Assembly: GCF_900112455.1 (NCBI RefSeq)
Contig: NZ_FOLT01000002.1
Span: 62,001 to 126,000 of the forward strand
Reading direction: 5' to 3'
DNA length: 64,000 nucleotides
Source: Alkalibacterium subtropicum
GTDB lineage: Bacteria > Bacillota > Bacilli > Lactobacillales > Carnobacteriaceae_A
The notes below the pieces were generated by a model. It was not told the DNA's origin. It saw nothing but the letters and a program-made list of their open reading frames with translations, and made no database searches. Each line of letters begins with the position of its first letter. Position 1 is the first letter of the stretch. This document shows positions 35,005-43,088 of this stretch, in pieces. A program made the position numbers and the translations under genes.

Positions 35005-35146
35005 GTCGTCTCCAGATCCTGCCAGGCGACTTTCAGCACGACAGGAAGCTGCCTATCCCTCAGTATGATTTTGAGTAACGCGATGACCGCTTCCGCATCC
35101 TCTTTTTGTGCCGCTCTGATCAGGTCAGGTCCTCTCCATACACGTT

Positions 35147-36928
35147 CTAGCTGTTCTGTTTTACTGTATCTTTGATGCGCTCCGCCACTTTTACAGGAAT
35201 ACCTAAAGCTGTAATCTCCTCAAGTTCTGCATCCTGGAGTCGTTTCATCGACTTGAAGTGCCGCAGCACTTTCGTCCGTGTTTTTGGACCGACCCCTTCG
35301 ACCTCATCAAGCTGACTCGTGAAACTGTTTTTCCCCCTCACATTTCTGTGAAAGGTGATCGCGAACCGGTGGACTTCCTCCTGTATGCGCTGGACAAGGT
35401 GAAAGGCCTGACTTCTCGGGTCCAGAACGACCGGCTCCAGTTCGTTCCCAAAAATAAGCCCAGCTGTACGGTGTTTCTTGTCCTTGACCATCCCAGCAAC
35501 AGGGATGTCCAGTCCGAACTCGTTTGCCAGCACATCACGCGCCGCATTGACCTGCACTTTTCCGCCGTCCATGAGGATCAGATCAGGCATATCTTTCCTT
35601 TCTTTCAAAAGACGCGAGTACCGTCTTCGGATCACTTCCTGAGTGGTCGCGAACTCATTGCTGCCCACCACTGTGCGGATTTTATACTTTCGGTAATTGT
35701 TTTTGTCCGGGACCCCGTCTTTAAACGAGACCATCGCTGAAACAGGGTTGGTCCCCTGAATATTGGAATGGTCAAAGGCCTCGATGCGTTCGATATAAGG
35801 CAGACCCAGCACGTCAGAAAGCTCTTCGATCGCCCCTGTCGTTTTCTGTTCTTTCATCTCGATCAGACGGAACTTCTGCTTCAGTGAAATCTCGCTGTTT
35901 TTCCCCGTCAAGTCCAGCAGCTCTTTTTTACGTCCGCGCTGAGGAATAATGACTTTTGTTTCCAGAGCTTCTTCTAAAAGATCCGTATCGACCGTTTCTG
36001 GTACATAGACCTCTTTAGGCTTCCGATTATTTTTATCTTCATAATACTGAAGGATGAAACTCATCAGTTCCTCTTCCGGCGTATCGATGATCGGGAACAT
36101 CGTCGCTTCCCGCTTGATCAGGGTTGCCTGACGTACAAAAAAGACCTGAATGGAGATCCAGCCCTTATCCATATAATAGTTGAAGAAGTCTCTGGCCGTA
36201 TAATTATTGGAAATGATCGACTGTTTCTCTACCGTCCGTTCGATATAAGAGATCTGATCCCGGAATTCAGCTGCCCGTTCGTAGTTCATTTCTTCAGCCG
36301 CTTCCTGCATTTTCTGTTTCAGATCCCGCTTGATATCCGAGACATTGCCATTTAAGAAGGATTTGATGCGTTTGATCTGCTCTTCATATTCCTCCACCGG
36401 CACCTCGTGGTCACAGGGACCGATACACTGGCCGATGTGATAATACAGACACGCCCGTTTCTGATGCCCGTTACACTTACGCAGCGGATAGATTTTCTGA
36501 ATCAGCTGTTTGGTTTCAGACGCTGCCCAGACATCGGGATAGGGTCCAAAGTAATGTGCGCCATCCTTTTCCACTTCTGATGTGATAACCAGCTGAGGAT
36601 CCCGTTCATTCGTGATCTTCAGGTAAGGATAACTCGTTCCGCGTTTCAAGCGGATATTGTATTTCGGCTGGTGCTTTTGAATCAGTGTCACTTCTAAAAG
36701 GAGGGCTTCTTTGTCTGAACCTGTCACGATCGTTTCATAATCGACGATATCCTCGACCAGACGCTTGGTTTTCCCTTCATGTTCACCACGGAAGTAAGAG
36801 CGTACCCGGTTTTTGAGATTCTTGGCTTTACCGATATAAATGATGTCGTCCTGTTTATTTTTCATGATATAGCACCCCGGCAGATCCGGAAGCAGTTTCA
36901 GCTTGTTCTCGATCAGTTCGTTCGACAA
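35147..36928 (-). CDS. uvrC: Excinuclease ABC subunit C
   Basis: Makes both incisions in UvrABC nucleotide excision repair. The ~593-residue protein has the N-terminal GIY-YIG nuclease (GCYIMKNKQDDIIYIGKAKN, residues ~17-36), a UvrB-interacting UVR domain near residues 200-235 (QKMQEAAEEMNYERAAEFRDQI), the RNase H-like C-terminal nuclease (IEAFDHSNIQG, LILMDGGKVQVNAA) and tandem helix-hairpin-helix motifs (LDEVEGVGPKTRTKVLRHFKS). The start is taken as the TTG at 36928 since AAGGAGG lies 7 bases before it. It follows the 36947 small gene by 18 bp and is probably cotranscribed with it. Confidence 0.97.
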   Translation of the reverse strand: MSNELIENKLKLLPDLPGCYIMKNKQDDIIYIGKAKNLKNRVRSYFRGEHEGKTKRLVEDIVDYETIVTGSDKEALLLEVTLIQKHQPKYNIRLKRGTSYPYLKITNERDPQLVITSEVEKDGAHYFGPYPDVWAASETKQLIQKIYPLRKCNGHQKRACLYYHIGQCIGPCDHEVPVEEYEEQIKRIKSFLNGNVSDIKRDLKQKMQEAAEEMNYERAAEFRDQISYIERTVEKQSIISNNYTARDFFNYYMDKGWISIQVFFVRQATLIKREATMFPIIDTPEEELMSFILQYYEDKNNRKPKEVYVPETVDTDLLEEALETKVIIPQRGRKKELLDLTGKNSEISLKQKFRLIEMKEQKTTGAIEELSDVLGLPYIERIEAFDHSNIQGTNPVSAMVSFKDGVPDKNNYRKYKIRTVVGSNEFATTQEVIRRRYSRLLKERKDMPDLILMDGGKVQVNAARDVLANEFGLDIPVAGMVKDKKHRTAGLIFGNELEPVVLDPRSQAFHLVQRIQEEVHRFAITFHRNVRGKNSFTSQLDEVEGVGPKTRTKVLRHFKSMKRLQDAELEEITALGIPVKVAERIKDTVKQNS

Positions 36929-36946
36929 AAAAACACCTCCTTCCAT

Positions 36947-37204
36947 TCAGTCTTTTGTCGCTTCAAATAGATACAGGGAATAAAAAGCATTGAAGTCCGA
37001 TCGTCCGACCGGTACGCCTTTGTAGGTATAGCTCTCCCCCAGTTCGTGTTCACCTTTTTTCACTGCTTCATCGATGGCATCAGCGATATCCGCATACAGC
37101 TCATCGATCTGATCTTCACTCAATGCGTCATGTTCTTCCTGCCATCTATCCAGAAAGTCCTGCTCATCTTTTCCTTTATAAAACTCTATCATGACCTCTT
37201 CCAT
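36947..37204 (-). CDS. Small acidic protein, 85 residues, unknown function
   Basis: Begins MEEVMIEFYKGKDEQDFLDRW and is rich in Asp/Glu, predicted largely helical, then ends with GESYTYKGVPVGRSDFNAFYSLYLFEATKD. The ATG at 37204 follows GGGAGGGG by a few bases; the longer frame from 37240 adds 12 residues ahead of that site. It starts the transcript that continues into uvrC, 18 bp downstream. No family is recognised, and it may simply be an accessory cytosolic protein. Codon use looks like its neighbours, so it is very likely a real gene. Confidence 0.7.
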   Translation of the reverse strand: MEEVMIEFYKGKDEQDFLDRWQEEHDALSEDQIDELYADIADAIDEAVKKGEHELGESYTYKGVPVGRSDFNAFYSLYLFEATKD

Positions 37205-37330
37205 GTTCCCCTCCCCCATTCCTGTATTCCTTATAGTCATCGTTATTTTACCAAAAACGGGAACATTTGTCAGCCTCTGGAAAAGCCCGACTATACTGAA
37301 AAGGTTTTTCCAGGAATAAAGATAAATAAG

Positions 37331-37359
37331 TTAACCGCTTACTTTTTGTGTGGTATACT
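37331..37359 (+). promoter_or_regulatory. Sigma-A-type promoter of the aldo/keto reductase gene
   Basis: TTAACC (37331-37336), a 17-bp spacer and an extended -10 TGTGGTATACT with TATACT at 37354-37359. The gene starts at 37390 after AAGGAG. Confidence 0.55.
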
Positions 37360-37389
37360 ACCCATAGACTGACAAAAGGAGTAGATAGA

Positions 37390-38373
37390 ATGAAATACAA
37401 CAAATTAGGCAATTCAGGCCTGGAGATCAGCGAGCTCGGTTTCGGCACATGGGCTATCGGCGGCAGCTGGGGCTCCCATAACGATGAAGAAGCTCTAAAA
37501 GGCTTGAATCGTGCAATGGAAGCGGGCGTGAACTTTTTCGATACCGCTGACGTCTACGGCGGCGGACACAGTGAAGAACTTCTGGCCAAGGCCACAAAAG
37601 GAAAAGAAGATTCTATCCATATCGCAACAAAATTCATCCGTCAGGGCGATGTCAATGATCCGGCGAATTATTCGGAGAAGCAGATCCGGACTTATCTGGA
37701 AGACAGTCTGCGACGTTTGGACCGCGAGCGGATCGATCTGTACCAGATCCACTGTGCCCCCCTTCAGATGCTGAAAGAAACAGACGTCTTCCCTATTCTT
37801 GACAAACTCAAGAAAGAAGGGAAGATCAGAAGCTATGGCGTGAGCGTCGAGACGGACGAAGAAGGCCTTTACGTTTTGAACAACACGGATGCCAGTGCGC
37901 TGCAGGTCATCTTCAACGTGCTGAGACAGAAACCGCTCAAGGAGCTGTTTCCAGAAGCACAGGAGAGAAACGTCGGTATCCTGGCCCGCGTGCCTTTAGC
38001 TAGCGGCCTGCTGACCGGCAAGTTCTCTAAAGACCATACCTTTGAGGAAGACGATCACCGCAACTTCAACAAAGATGGTCAGGCATTCAACGTCGGTGAA
38101 ACGTTCGGCGGTCTGCCATTTGAAAAAGGTGTGGAATTGAGCGAGGAGCTGGCCTGGATGGCTGATGACCGTGGCAGTCGCGTGCGTGCGGCCCTGAAAT
38201 GGGTCATGCAGCAGGAAGCCGTGACCAGTGTGATCCCCGGATTCAAGAATGAAAAACAGGTCATCGATAACCTGAAGTCGCTGGAAGTCAAAGATTTCAG
38301 TCAGGATGAACTGAAACGCCTGAATGACTTTTACTGGGAAAATGTTCATGATCATATCCGTGGTCCTTACTAA
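37390..38373 (+). CDS. Aldo/keto reductase
   Basis: A 327-residue NADPH-dependent oxidoreductase with the AKR barrel. It starts MKYNKLGNSGLEISELGFGTWAIGG; the catalytic Asp-Tyr pair is in FFDTADVYGGGHSE, the Lys in HIATKFIR, and the His in DLYQIHCA. The NADPH-binding end reads SVIPGFKNEKQV. It is closest in style to the YhdN/YccK group of general aldehyde and keto reductases. The ATG at 37390 has AAGGAG 8 bases ahead; upstream of it is a good promoter. Monocistronic with a terminator at 38391-38428. The physiological substrate is unknown. Confidence 0.93.
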   Translation: MKYNKLGNSGLEISELGFGTWAIGGSWGSHNDEEALKGLNRAMEAGVNFFDTADVYGGGHSEELLAKATKGKEDSIHIATKFIRQGDVNDPANYSEKQIRTYLEDSLRRLDRERIDLYQIHCAPLQMLKETDVFPILDKLKKEGKIRSYGVSVETDEEGLYVLNNTDASALQVIFNVLRQKPLKELFPEAQERNVGILARVPLASGLLTGKFSKDHTFEEDDHRNFNKDGQAFNVGETFGGLPFEKGVELSEELAWMADDRGSRVRAALKWVMQQEAVTSVIPGFKNEKQVIDNLKSLEVKDFSQDELKRLNDFYWENVHDHIRGPY

Positions 38374-38390
38374 AATTTAATTTTTCTGAC

Positions 38391-38428
38391 AAAAGCCCTT
38401 AGTCATAATTTCTGATCAAGGGCTTTTT
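38391..38428 (+). terminator. Rho-independent terminator after the aldo/keto reductase gene
   Basis: AAAAGCCCTT (38391-38400) pairs with AAGGGCTTTT (38418-38427) and continues into T residues. Confidence 0.9.
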
Positions 38429-38483
38429 TCATTGCCATTGAGCCATGTCAATAGAGAACATCCATTGTAATAGAAATTTAATA

Positions 38484-38533
38484 AATACATATATGTTGTA
38501 TGCATGTTCCTTATCTGATACCATATATAGTGT
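38484..38533 (+). promoter_or_regulatory. Tandem NrdR-box candidates upstream of nrdJ
   Basis: ATACCATATATAGTGT at 38518-38533 matches the NrdR box (ACACWATATVTWGTGT) at 14 of 16 positions. A weaker copy, AATACATATATGTTGT, lies at 38484-38499, its CATATAT core 34 bp upstream of the second. Paired NrdR boxes about three helical turns apart upstream of ribonucleotide reductase genes are the usual arrangement. This predicts repression by NrdR when dATP is high. nrdR itself is not in the window. Confidence 0.6.
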
Positions 38534-38562
38534 AAAAAAACATTTGAGAGGAAGTTATACAC

Positions 38563-41398
38563 ATGGAATTTTTACCTACTTCCTACGTAGAAGAATACGT
38601 AGCAACGCGTCCCAACCCGCTCAACGAACTCGGAGAATTCGTCTACAGTCGTACCTATTCCCGCTGGCTCGAAGACAAAGGCCGCAGAGAATACTGGCAT
38701 GAAACAGTGAAGCGTGCGATCGAATACAATATGGCCCTTGAGTACAAACACTTGAAAAAGATTGGTTATTCCATCCACCTGAAACAGATGCGCAAGGAAG
38801 CCAAAGAACTGTTTGAAAACATCTACAATACCAAACAGTTTACTTCCGGACGGACCCTGTGGCTGGGAAATGCCAATGAGAAAGTCAATAAAGATTTTGC
38901 CTTAGGAAACTTCAACTGTTCCTTCCTGTCGATCGAGACATGGGAAGATTTAGGCGAACTTTTCTATCTGCTTATGGTCGGTAAGGTAAAATAGCCCAGT
39001 GCCGACTTTAAACCTTGTGAACCTGTACTAACAGGGTGTGCACGGAAGTGTGCTGACGATGAAGGCTTTAAAGCTGATATCGTGCCAAGCTATGTTCTGT
39101 CTTTTTAATCGTCGAACGGAAAGACTTCAGACAGGATATGGAAGGTGTAGAGACTATCGAAAAGATCATGCGCTGTCGCGAGGACATCATATGATAACTG
39201 AGTAGAGTAGCGGTCACGTGAAACTCGTGCCGCCAAGCGCAAGGACTTATGAGGTAACGCTCATAAGTAAGATATAGTCCAAGTATACGCTTGACTGGCG
39301 TAGGATTTAAAGCAACCAGAAAAACGATCAAACACTTGACGAAGATCAGAACGAATACGACTTTGCTTCATTCTGAATACAAGCCTGTTCCCGTCGAAAA
39401 ACGACTGGAAAATACGAAAGTCGTCAAAATGGAGAACGGCTATGCCAAGATCTACGTTGGGGATTCCAAAGAAGGATGGGTAGAATCCCTCAACGAATAC
39501 CTTAACTTGCTCACTAAAAAGGAAAACGAGGATATCCATACGATCAAAATCAGTTACAACAGTGTCCGTCCGGAAGGCGAACGCCTGAAAACATTTGGCG
39601 GAACAGCTTCTGGTCCTTCACCTCTGCGTGAGATGTTCGAAGGCATCAACAAGGTGCTGAAAAACGAGATCGATCCCTATCTGGCTCCGATCGAAACTGA
39701 CGACAAAGGCTACGGTAACGTCCGTCCGGTACATATCCTGGATATCGGAAACCTTATCGGCGCGAATGTCGTTGTTGGTGGTAAACGAATCTTCTAATGC
39801 CTCCAACATAAAAAAACACTCCTCTTTATCGGGAGAACTCCTAAATGGACGATCCCGAGGGAAGCCTTGAGTATTCAGGGAACCTGTAACGACTATCGAA
39901 AGCATAGCTCCTGCCTGTGGGGCACGAGTGAAGAAGCGAGTAGAGTACACCTTTATGGTGGAAACGGGGAGCTTTAAAGGGTAACGCCTTTATTGAAGAG
40001 ATAGTCTAATCTTTATGGCAACATAAAGCTAATATAATCATGGTTAGAAGAACCGCTGAAATATTCCTGTTCGACGCCGATGATCATGAGTCCATGTTCG
40101 CTAAATACGGCATGAACGGCATCTGGACCGAAGAGCAGCTTGAACATCACAAAAAAATCGGTAAGCTATTAGAAAAATCCGGCTTGAAACCGCGCTGGTT
40201 CGACAACTTGAAAGCTGTCGGTGACCGCCGTGAAGGGCTGGATCACCGGCGTATGAGCAACAACTCGATCGCTTTCGAGAAAAAACCGGAGCGCGACTTC
40301 CTTCACCTGGTCTTTGAAATGATGCAGCTTGAAGGAGAACCTGGTTTCTTCAACATGGAAGAAGCCCGTCGCCGCCGTCCGAATGCTGAAGGTGTTAACC
40401 CCTGCGGCGAGATCATCCTGGATTCCAAAGGCGTCTGCAACCTGACGACCATCAACGTGAAAGCCTTTGTTCAGGAAAACGAAGACGGCACACACAGCCT
40501 TGATCTGGACGGACTGAAACGTGCACAGGAGCTGTCTGCCCGTATCGGTCTGCGTATGACCCTGACACCGCTCGAAATCGATTCATGGAACGAGATCCAG
40601 CAGCGCGACCGTCTGATCGGTACGTCTGTCACCGGCTGGAAAGATGCCCTGGCCCTTGTTGGTGCTTCGGAAGAAGATGAGATCAAATGGATGAACGAAC
40701 TGCGCGATGCTTCACGCAATGCTGCAGATGCGTACGCTAAAGCACTCCGTGTAAATGCACCGCTCCTGGCTACGACAGTCAAACCTGAAGGTACACTGTC
40801 ACAAGTGGCCGGCGGCGTTTCTCCTGGTGTCCACATGAGTCACAGCCCATACTACATCCGACGTGTCCGTATCAATGCAACAGATCCCCTTGTCAAAGTG
40901 GCGAAAGAACTTGGCTGGAAGATCCATGCTGAAATCGGAACGAATAATGTTTACGACCAGAATGAACTGGCTAAACCTGAAGTGATCGAACAGGCCCGTA
41001 CAGTTGTTATCGACTTCCCTGTCGCCAGCGGTGCCAAACGTACAAAAGAAGATACGTCAGTCGATGAACAGTTTGATACCTACTTCCGCTTCCAGAGAAA
41101 CTATGTGGAACACAACGCATCCAATACGATCGATGTAAAGCCGGGCGAATGGGCCCAGGCCGAACAACGCGTCTGGGATGGCTGGAACGACTTTGTCGGA
41201 GTCTCCTTCCTGAGCCATGACGGCGGAACGTATACGCTGGCACCTTATGAAGCCTGCACGAAAGAAGCCTATGAAGAACTCAAAGCGTCCATGCGACCGT
41301 TTGACGCCGGACTGCTTCATCAATTTGAGAAAAGTGAAACAGAAGCTGATCTGGAAACGATGGAAGCCTGTTCGTCAGGTGTCTGCCCAATCAGATAA
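38563..41398 (+). CDS. nrdJ: Adenosylcobalamin-dependent ribonucleotide reductase, gene split by two group I introns
   Basis: Class II enzyme reducing ribonucleotides to deoxyribonucleotides with coenzyme B12. Coding is join(38563..38982, 39294..39782, 40043..41398), giving 754 residues, close to the 739 of the Lactobacillus leichmannii enzyme. Exons rejoin in frame as LMVG+TGVGF and VVVGG+VRRTAE, both highly conserved places. Active-site residues after joining are Cys119 and Cys435 (reducible pair), Cys424 (thiyl radical) in NPCGE with Asn422 and Glu426, and the C-terminal Cys746/Cys751 in CSSGVCPI. The unspliced gene reads as three separate ORFs with early stops, so expression depends on splicing. 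AGAGGAAG precedes the ATG. NrdR boxes lie upstream; an ECF S-component and DUF4430 gene follow in the same transcript. Confidence 0.93.
38983..39293 (+). ncRNA. Group I intron 1 in nrdJ, 311 nt, no ORF
   Basis: The 5' exon ends GTCGGU and the guide GCCGAC (39001-39006) pairs with it, leaving the U-G wobble exactly at the splice site. The intron ends in G (39293) before ACTGGC, restoring the frame. The core shows an R-like element, GTGTAGAGACTATCG, whose GACTAT (39152-39157) pairs with ATAGTC of the S-like AAGATATAGTCC (39269-39280) to form P7, the guanosine site. The compact size and lack of a homing endonuclease mean it is likely self-splicing but not itself mobile. The pattern suggests subgroup IA, an inference. 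Confidence 0.9.
39783..40042 (+). ncRNA. Group I intron 2 in nrdJ, 260 nt, no ORF
   Basis: The 5' exon ends GTTGGTGGU and pairs with the guide GCCTCCAAC (39799-39807) with one internal mismatch and a terminal U-G wobble at the splice site. The last intron base is G40042, followed by GTTAGAAGA, which restores VVVGG-VRRTAE in frame. CGACTATC (39890-39897) pairs with GATAGTC (40000-40006) as P7. It differs in sequence and guide from intron 1, so the two are not recent copies of each other. No reading frame of note lies within. Confidence 0.9.
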
Positions 41399-41431
41399 TC
41401 AAATAAAAAATGATAGAAAGGAGAATGAAAA

Positions 41432-41986
41432 GTGAAATCTGCACCATTAAGTAAACACTCCACGTTCTCGAGAGGCCGTACGTACACACTGACACGTATC
41501 GCCCTGCTGACCACGCTTGTTTCTGTGGGAAGATTGAGCTTTTCCTTTCTTCCCAACGTCCAGCCGATGACCGTGCTGCTTGTCTGCATCACGTTATATT
41601 ATGGTTGGAAAAACGGTCTGGCCGTTTCCCTCTTATCCGTTCTGCTCACCAACTTTTATCTTGGCATGGGGCCATGGACGATCGCTCAGTTTGCGGCTTA
41701 CTCCGTACTGATCGGCCTGACCTGGCTGCTGGAGGATTCCTATGAAGCGCTCCCGCTGCCAGTGATGCAGTTCTTTGTTGCCTTTCTGGGGATCGTATAC
41801 GGACTGATCATCTCGCTCGTTCAGGCACCGTTTTTCGGATGGAATATTTTTGTTCCCTACTACTTGTCAGGTCTGCCTTATGATATCATGCATGCCGGCG
41901 GGAACATCGTATTCTTTGCGCTGCTTTATCCTATAGCCATGCGGGTCTTTCAGCGGGCAGACCAGAACACTTCAAACGTCAGTTAA
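41432..41986 (+). CDS. ECF transporter S component, probably for cobalamin
   Basis: A 184-residue integral membrane protein with about six hydrophobic segments and the ALLTTLVSVGRLSFSFLPNVQP start typical of energy-coupling-factor substrate-binding (S) subunits. It would capture a vitamin and hand it to the shared EcfA/A'/T module encoded elsewhere. The start is GTG at 41432, with AAAGGAG 8 bases ahead; the overlapping ATG frame stops at once. It begins 33 bp after nrdJ with no terminator between. Cotranscription with a B12-dependent enzyme and a DUF4430 gene points to vitamin B12 or a precursor. The ligand is inferred from context only. Confidence 0.82.
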   Translation: MKSAPLSKHSTFSRGRTYTLTRIALLTTLVSVGRLSFSFLPNVQPMTVLLVCITLYYGWKNGLAVSLLSVLLTNFYLGMGPWTIAQFAAYSVLIGLTWLLEDSYEALPLPVMQFFVAFLGIVYGLIISLVQAPFFGWNIFVPYYLSGLPYDIMHAGGNIVFFALLYPIAMRVFQRADQNTSNVS

Positions 41987-42017
41987 GAAGATTATATAAA
42001 AAAAGGAGAAGATGACT

Positions 42018-42428
42018 ATGAAAAATAAACAGAAGTCGTTAATTGCTATTGGGGTAGGTATTATCCTGGTCGTCTTAGCACTTGTTTTCAACGGTATGTT
42101 CACGGATGACCCTGCCGATCCTGCTGGTCCGGTAACTTCTGATGAGACGAACGAAGTGAATATCGTTATCTATGCGGATGAGGAAGAAATCGCGAATGAG
42201 TCATTCGAAGTCGATCCTGACACCACGCTGATGGAGATCATGGAAGAAAACTTTGACGTTACTGTATCGGATGAAGGCTTTGTCGAAGCGATCGAAGGAT
42301 ACGAACAGAATCCAGACGAAAATTTATGGTGGATCTTCGAGGCTAATGATGAGATGGTTGAAGAAGCTGCAGACGAATTTATTCCAGAAGATGGAGATGT
42401 CGTTATCTGGGCCCTGACTGCTTTTTAA
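42018..42428 (+). CDS. DUF4430 protein, membrane-anchored, transcobalamin-like domain
   Basis: About 136 residues. An N-terminal membrane anchor (SLIAIGVGIILVVLALVFNGMF, no lipobox Cys) is followed by a short acidic linker and a DUF4430 domain of ~90 residues ending NLWWIFEANDEMVEEAADEF and GDVVIWALTAF. This beta-grasp-like domain is related to the C-terminal domain of transcobalamin and intrinsic factor. The ATG at 42018 is taken because GGAG is 9 bases before it but 3 from the ATG at 42012. It lies 31 bp after the S component and may present cobalamin to it at the cell surface. That role is an inference. Confidence 0.82.
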   Translation: MKNKQKSLIAIGVGIILVVLALVFNGMFTDDPADPAGPVTSDETNEVNIVIYADEEEIANESFEVDPDTTLMEIMEENFDVTVSDEGFVEAIEGYEQNPDENLWWIFEANDEMVEEAADEFIPEDGDVVIWALTAF

Positions 42429-42444
42429 TTCAATGACTTACTGA

Positions 42445-42490
42445 AACACCCCGGGAATCAGCAGTGACTACTGATTCCCGGGGTGTTTTT
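42445..42490 (+). terminator. Rho-independent terminator of the nrdJ operon
   Basis: A perfect 17-18 bp stem AAACACCCCGGGAATCAG with its complement and a ~9-base loop, followed by TTTTT, 17 bp after the DUF4430 stop. Confidence 0.95.
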
Positions 42491-42539
42491 CATTGTCAAA
42501 GCCGTTTAGAGTGTTCAGTAACGTCTATTTAGTTTGAAA

Positions 42540-42991
42540 GATGACCGTTTTTAACAAGTTCGGTAGTTACTGAACCGACATCTTCATGTAAGTGTCGAAC
42601 AGCCCTATATTCGGCACTTAGGATAGTCACATTCTTTCCTAAGTACCGAACATGGTATGGGTTCGGTACTTACCGCCCTGTCGGTTTACCCTACTAACCG
42701 AATGGCAGGTCCATTCGGTTAGTAGGGCAGGAAACTGGTTTTCAAACTGTCGAACCTGTCCCAGTTTCGGTCATTACATCTCCTTCCCTTCCTCCTACTT
42801 ACCGAATACCCGCTTCTTCGACACTTAGGTGACAGTCTCAGCACCCTATCTACCGAACAGGACAAGTCGGAAATCTAATAGTAAAAACCTACAGGTATTC
42901 CCGCATTTTTGACCTTTACTAAAAGCTGAATAACGATTTCTGACAGGATATGCTGCAGCTGGTCGCTAAGGTCCGATTCTACATATAAAAA
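42540..42991. repeat. 51-52 bp tandem hairpin array, locus C (6-7 units)
   Basis: This occupies the 660-bp convergent gap 42429-43088. The CGAAC/CGAAT core of successive units ends at 42600, 42651, 42703, 42755, 42807 and 42858 (spacings 51, 52, 52, 52, 51), with another weak unit near 42556. Each has an inverted repeat: AAGTGTCGAA/TTCGGCACTT, AAGTACCGAAC/GTTCGGTACTT (perfect), and CCCTACTAACCGAATGG/CCATTCGGTTAGTAGGG at 42689-42727 (17 perfect pairs, 5-base loop); later units are weaker. Arm sequences change from unit to unit while pairing is kept. ATTCTACATATAAAAA at 42976-42991 also ends array A. Confidence 0.85.
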
Positions 42992-42995
42992 GTGA

Positions 42996-43036
42996 CAAAA
43001 AGAGCAGACCACTCAGCAGTGGCCTGCTCTTTTTTC
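42996..43036 (-). terminator. Terminator after the alpha/beta hydrolase gene
   Basis: AAAAAGAGCAGACCACT pairs with AGTGGCCTGCTCTTTTT (one mismatch) around CAGC, with T-runs on both strands. It lies about 50 bp past the hydrolase stop. Confidence 0.9.
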
Positions 43037-43088
43037 TCCAACTCTGTGATTCAAAACAATGTCCTTGCAATATTTCCATGAACATCCC

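Noticed and set aside
38374-38562. Cobalamin riboswitch upstream of nrdJ
   Set aside because: The leader is short and AT-rich, and no B12-box-like conserved core or suitable folding space could be found.
38445-38702. ORF overlapping the nrdJ start
   Set aside because: Out of frame with nrdJ exon 1, covers the NrdR boxes and has no ribosome site.
38563-41398. nrdJ as a frameshifted pseudogene or sequencing artefact
   Set aside because: Both interruptions show matched P1 guides, a terminal G, P7 pairing and exact in-frame exon junctions at conserved residues, and all catalytic cysteines are intact.
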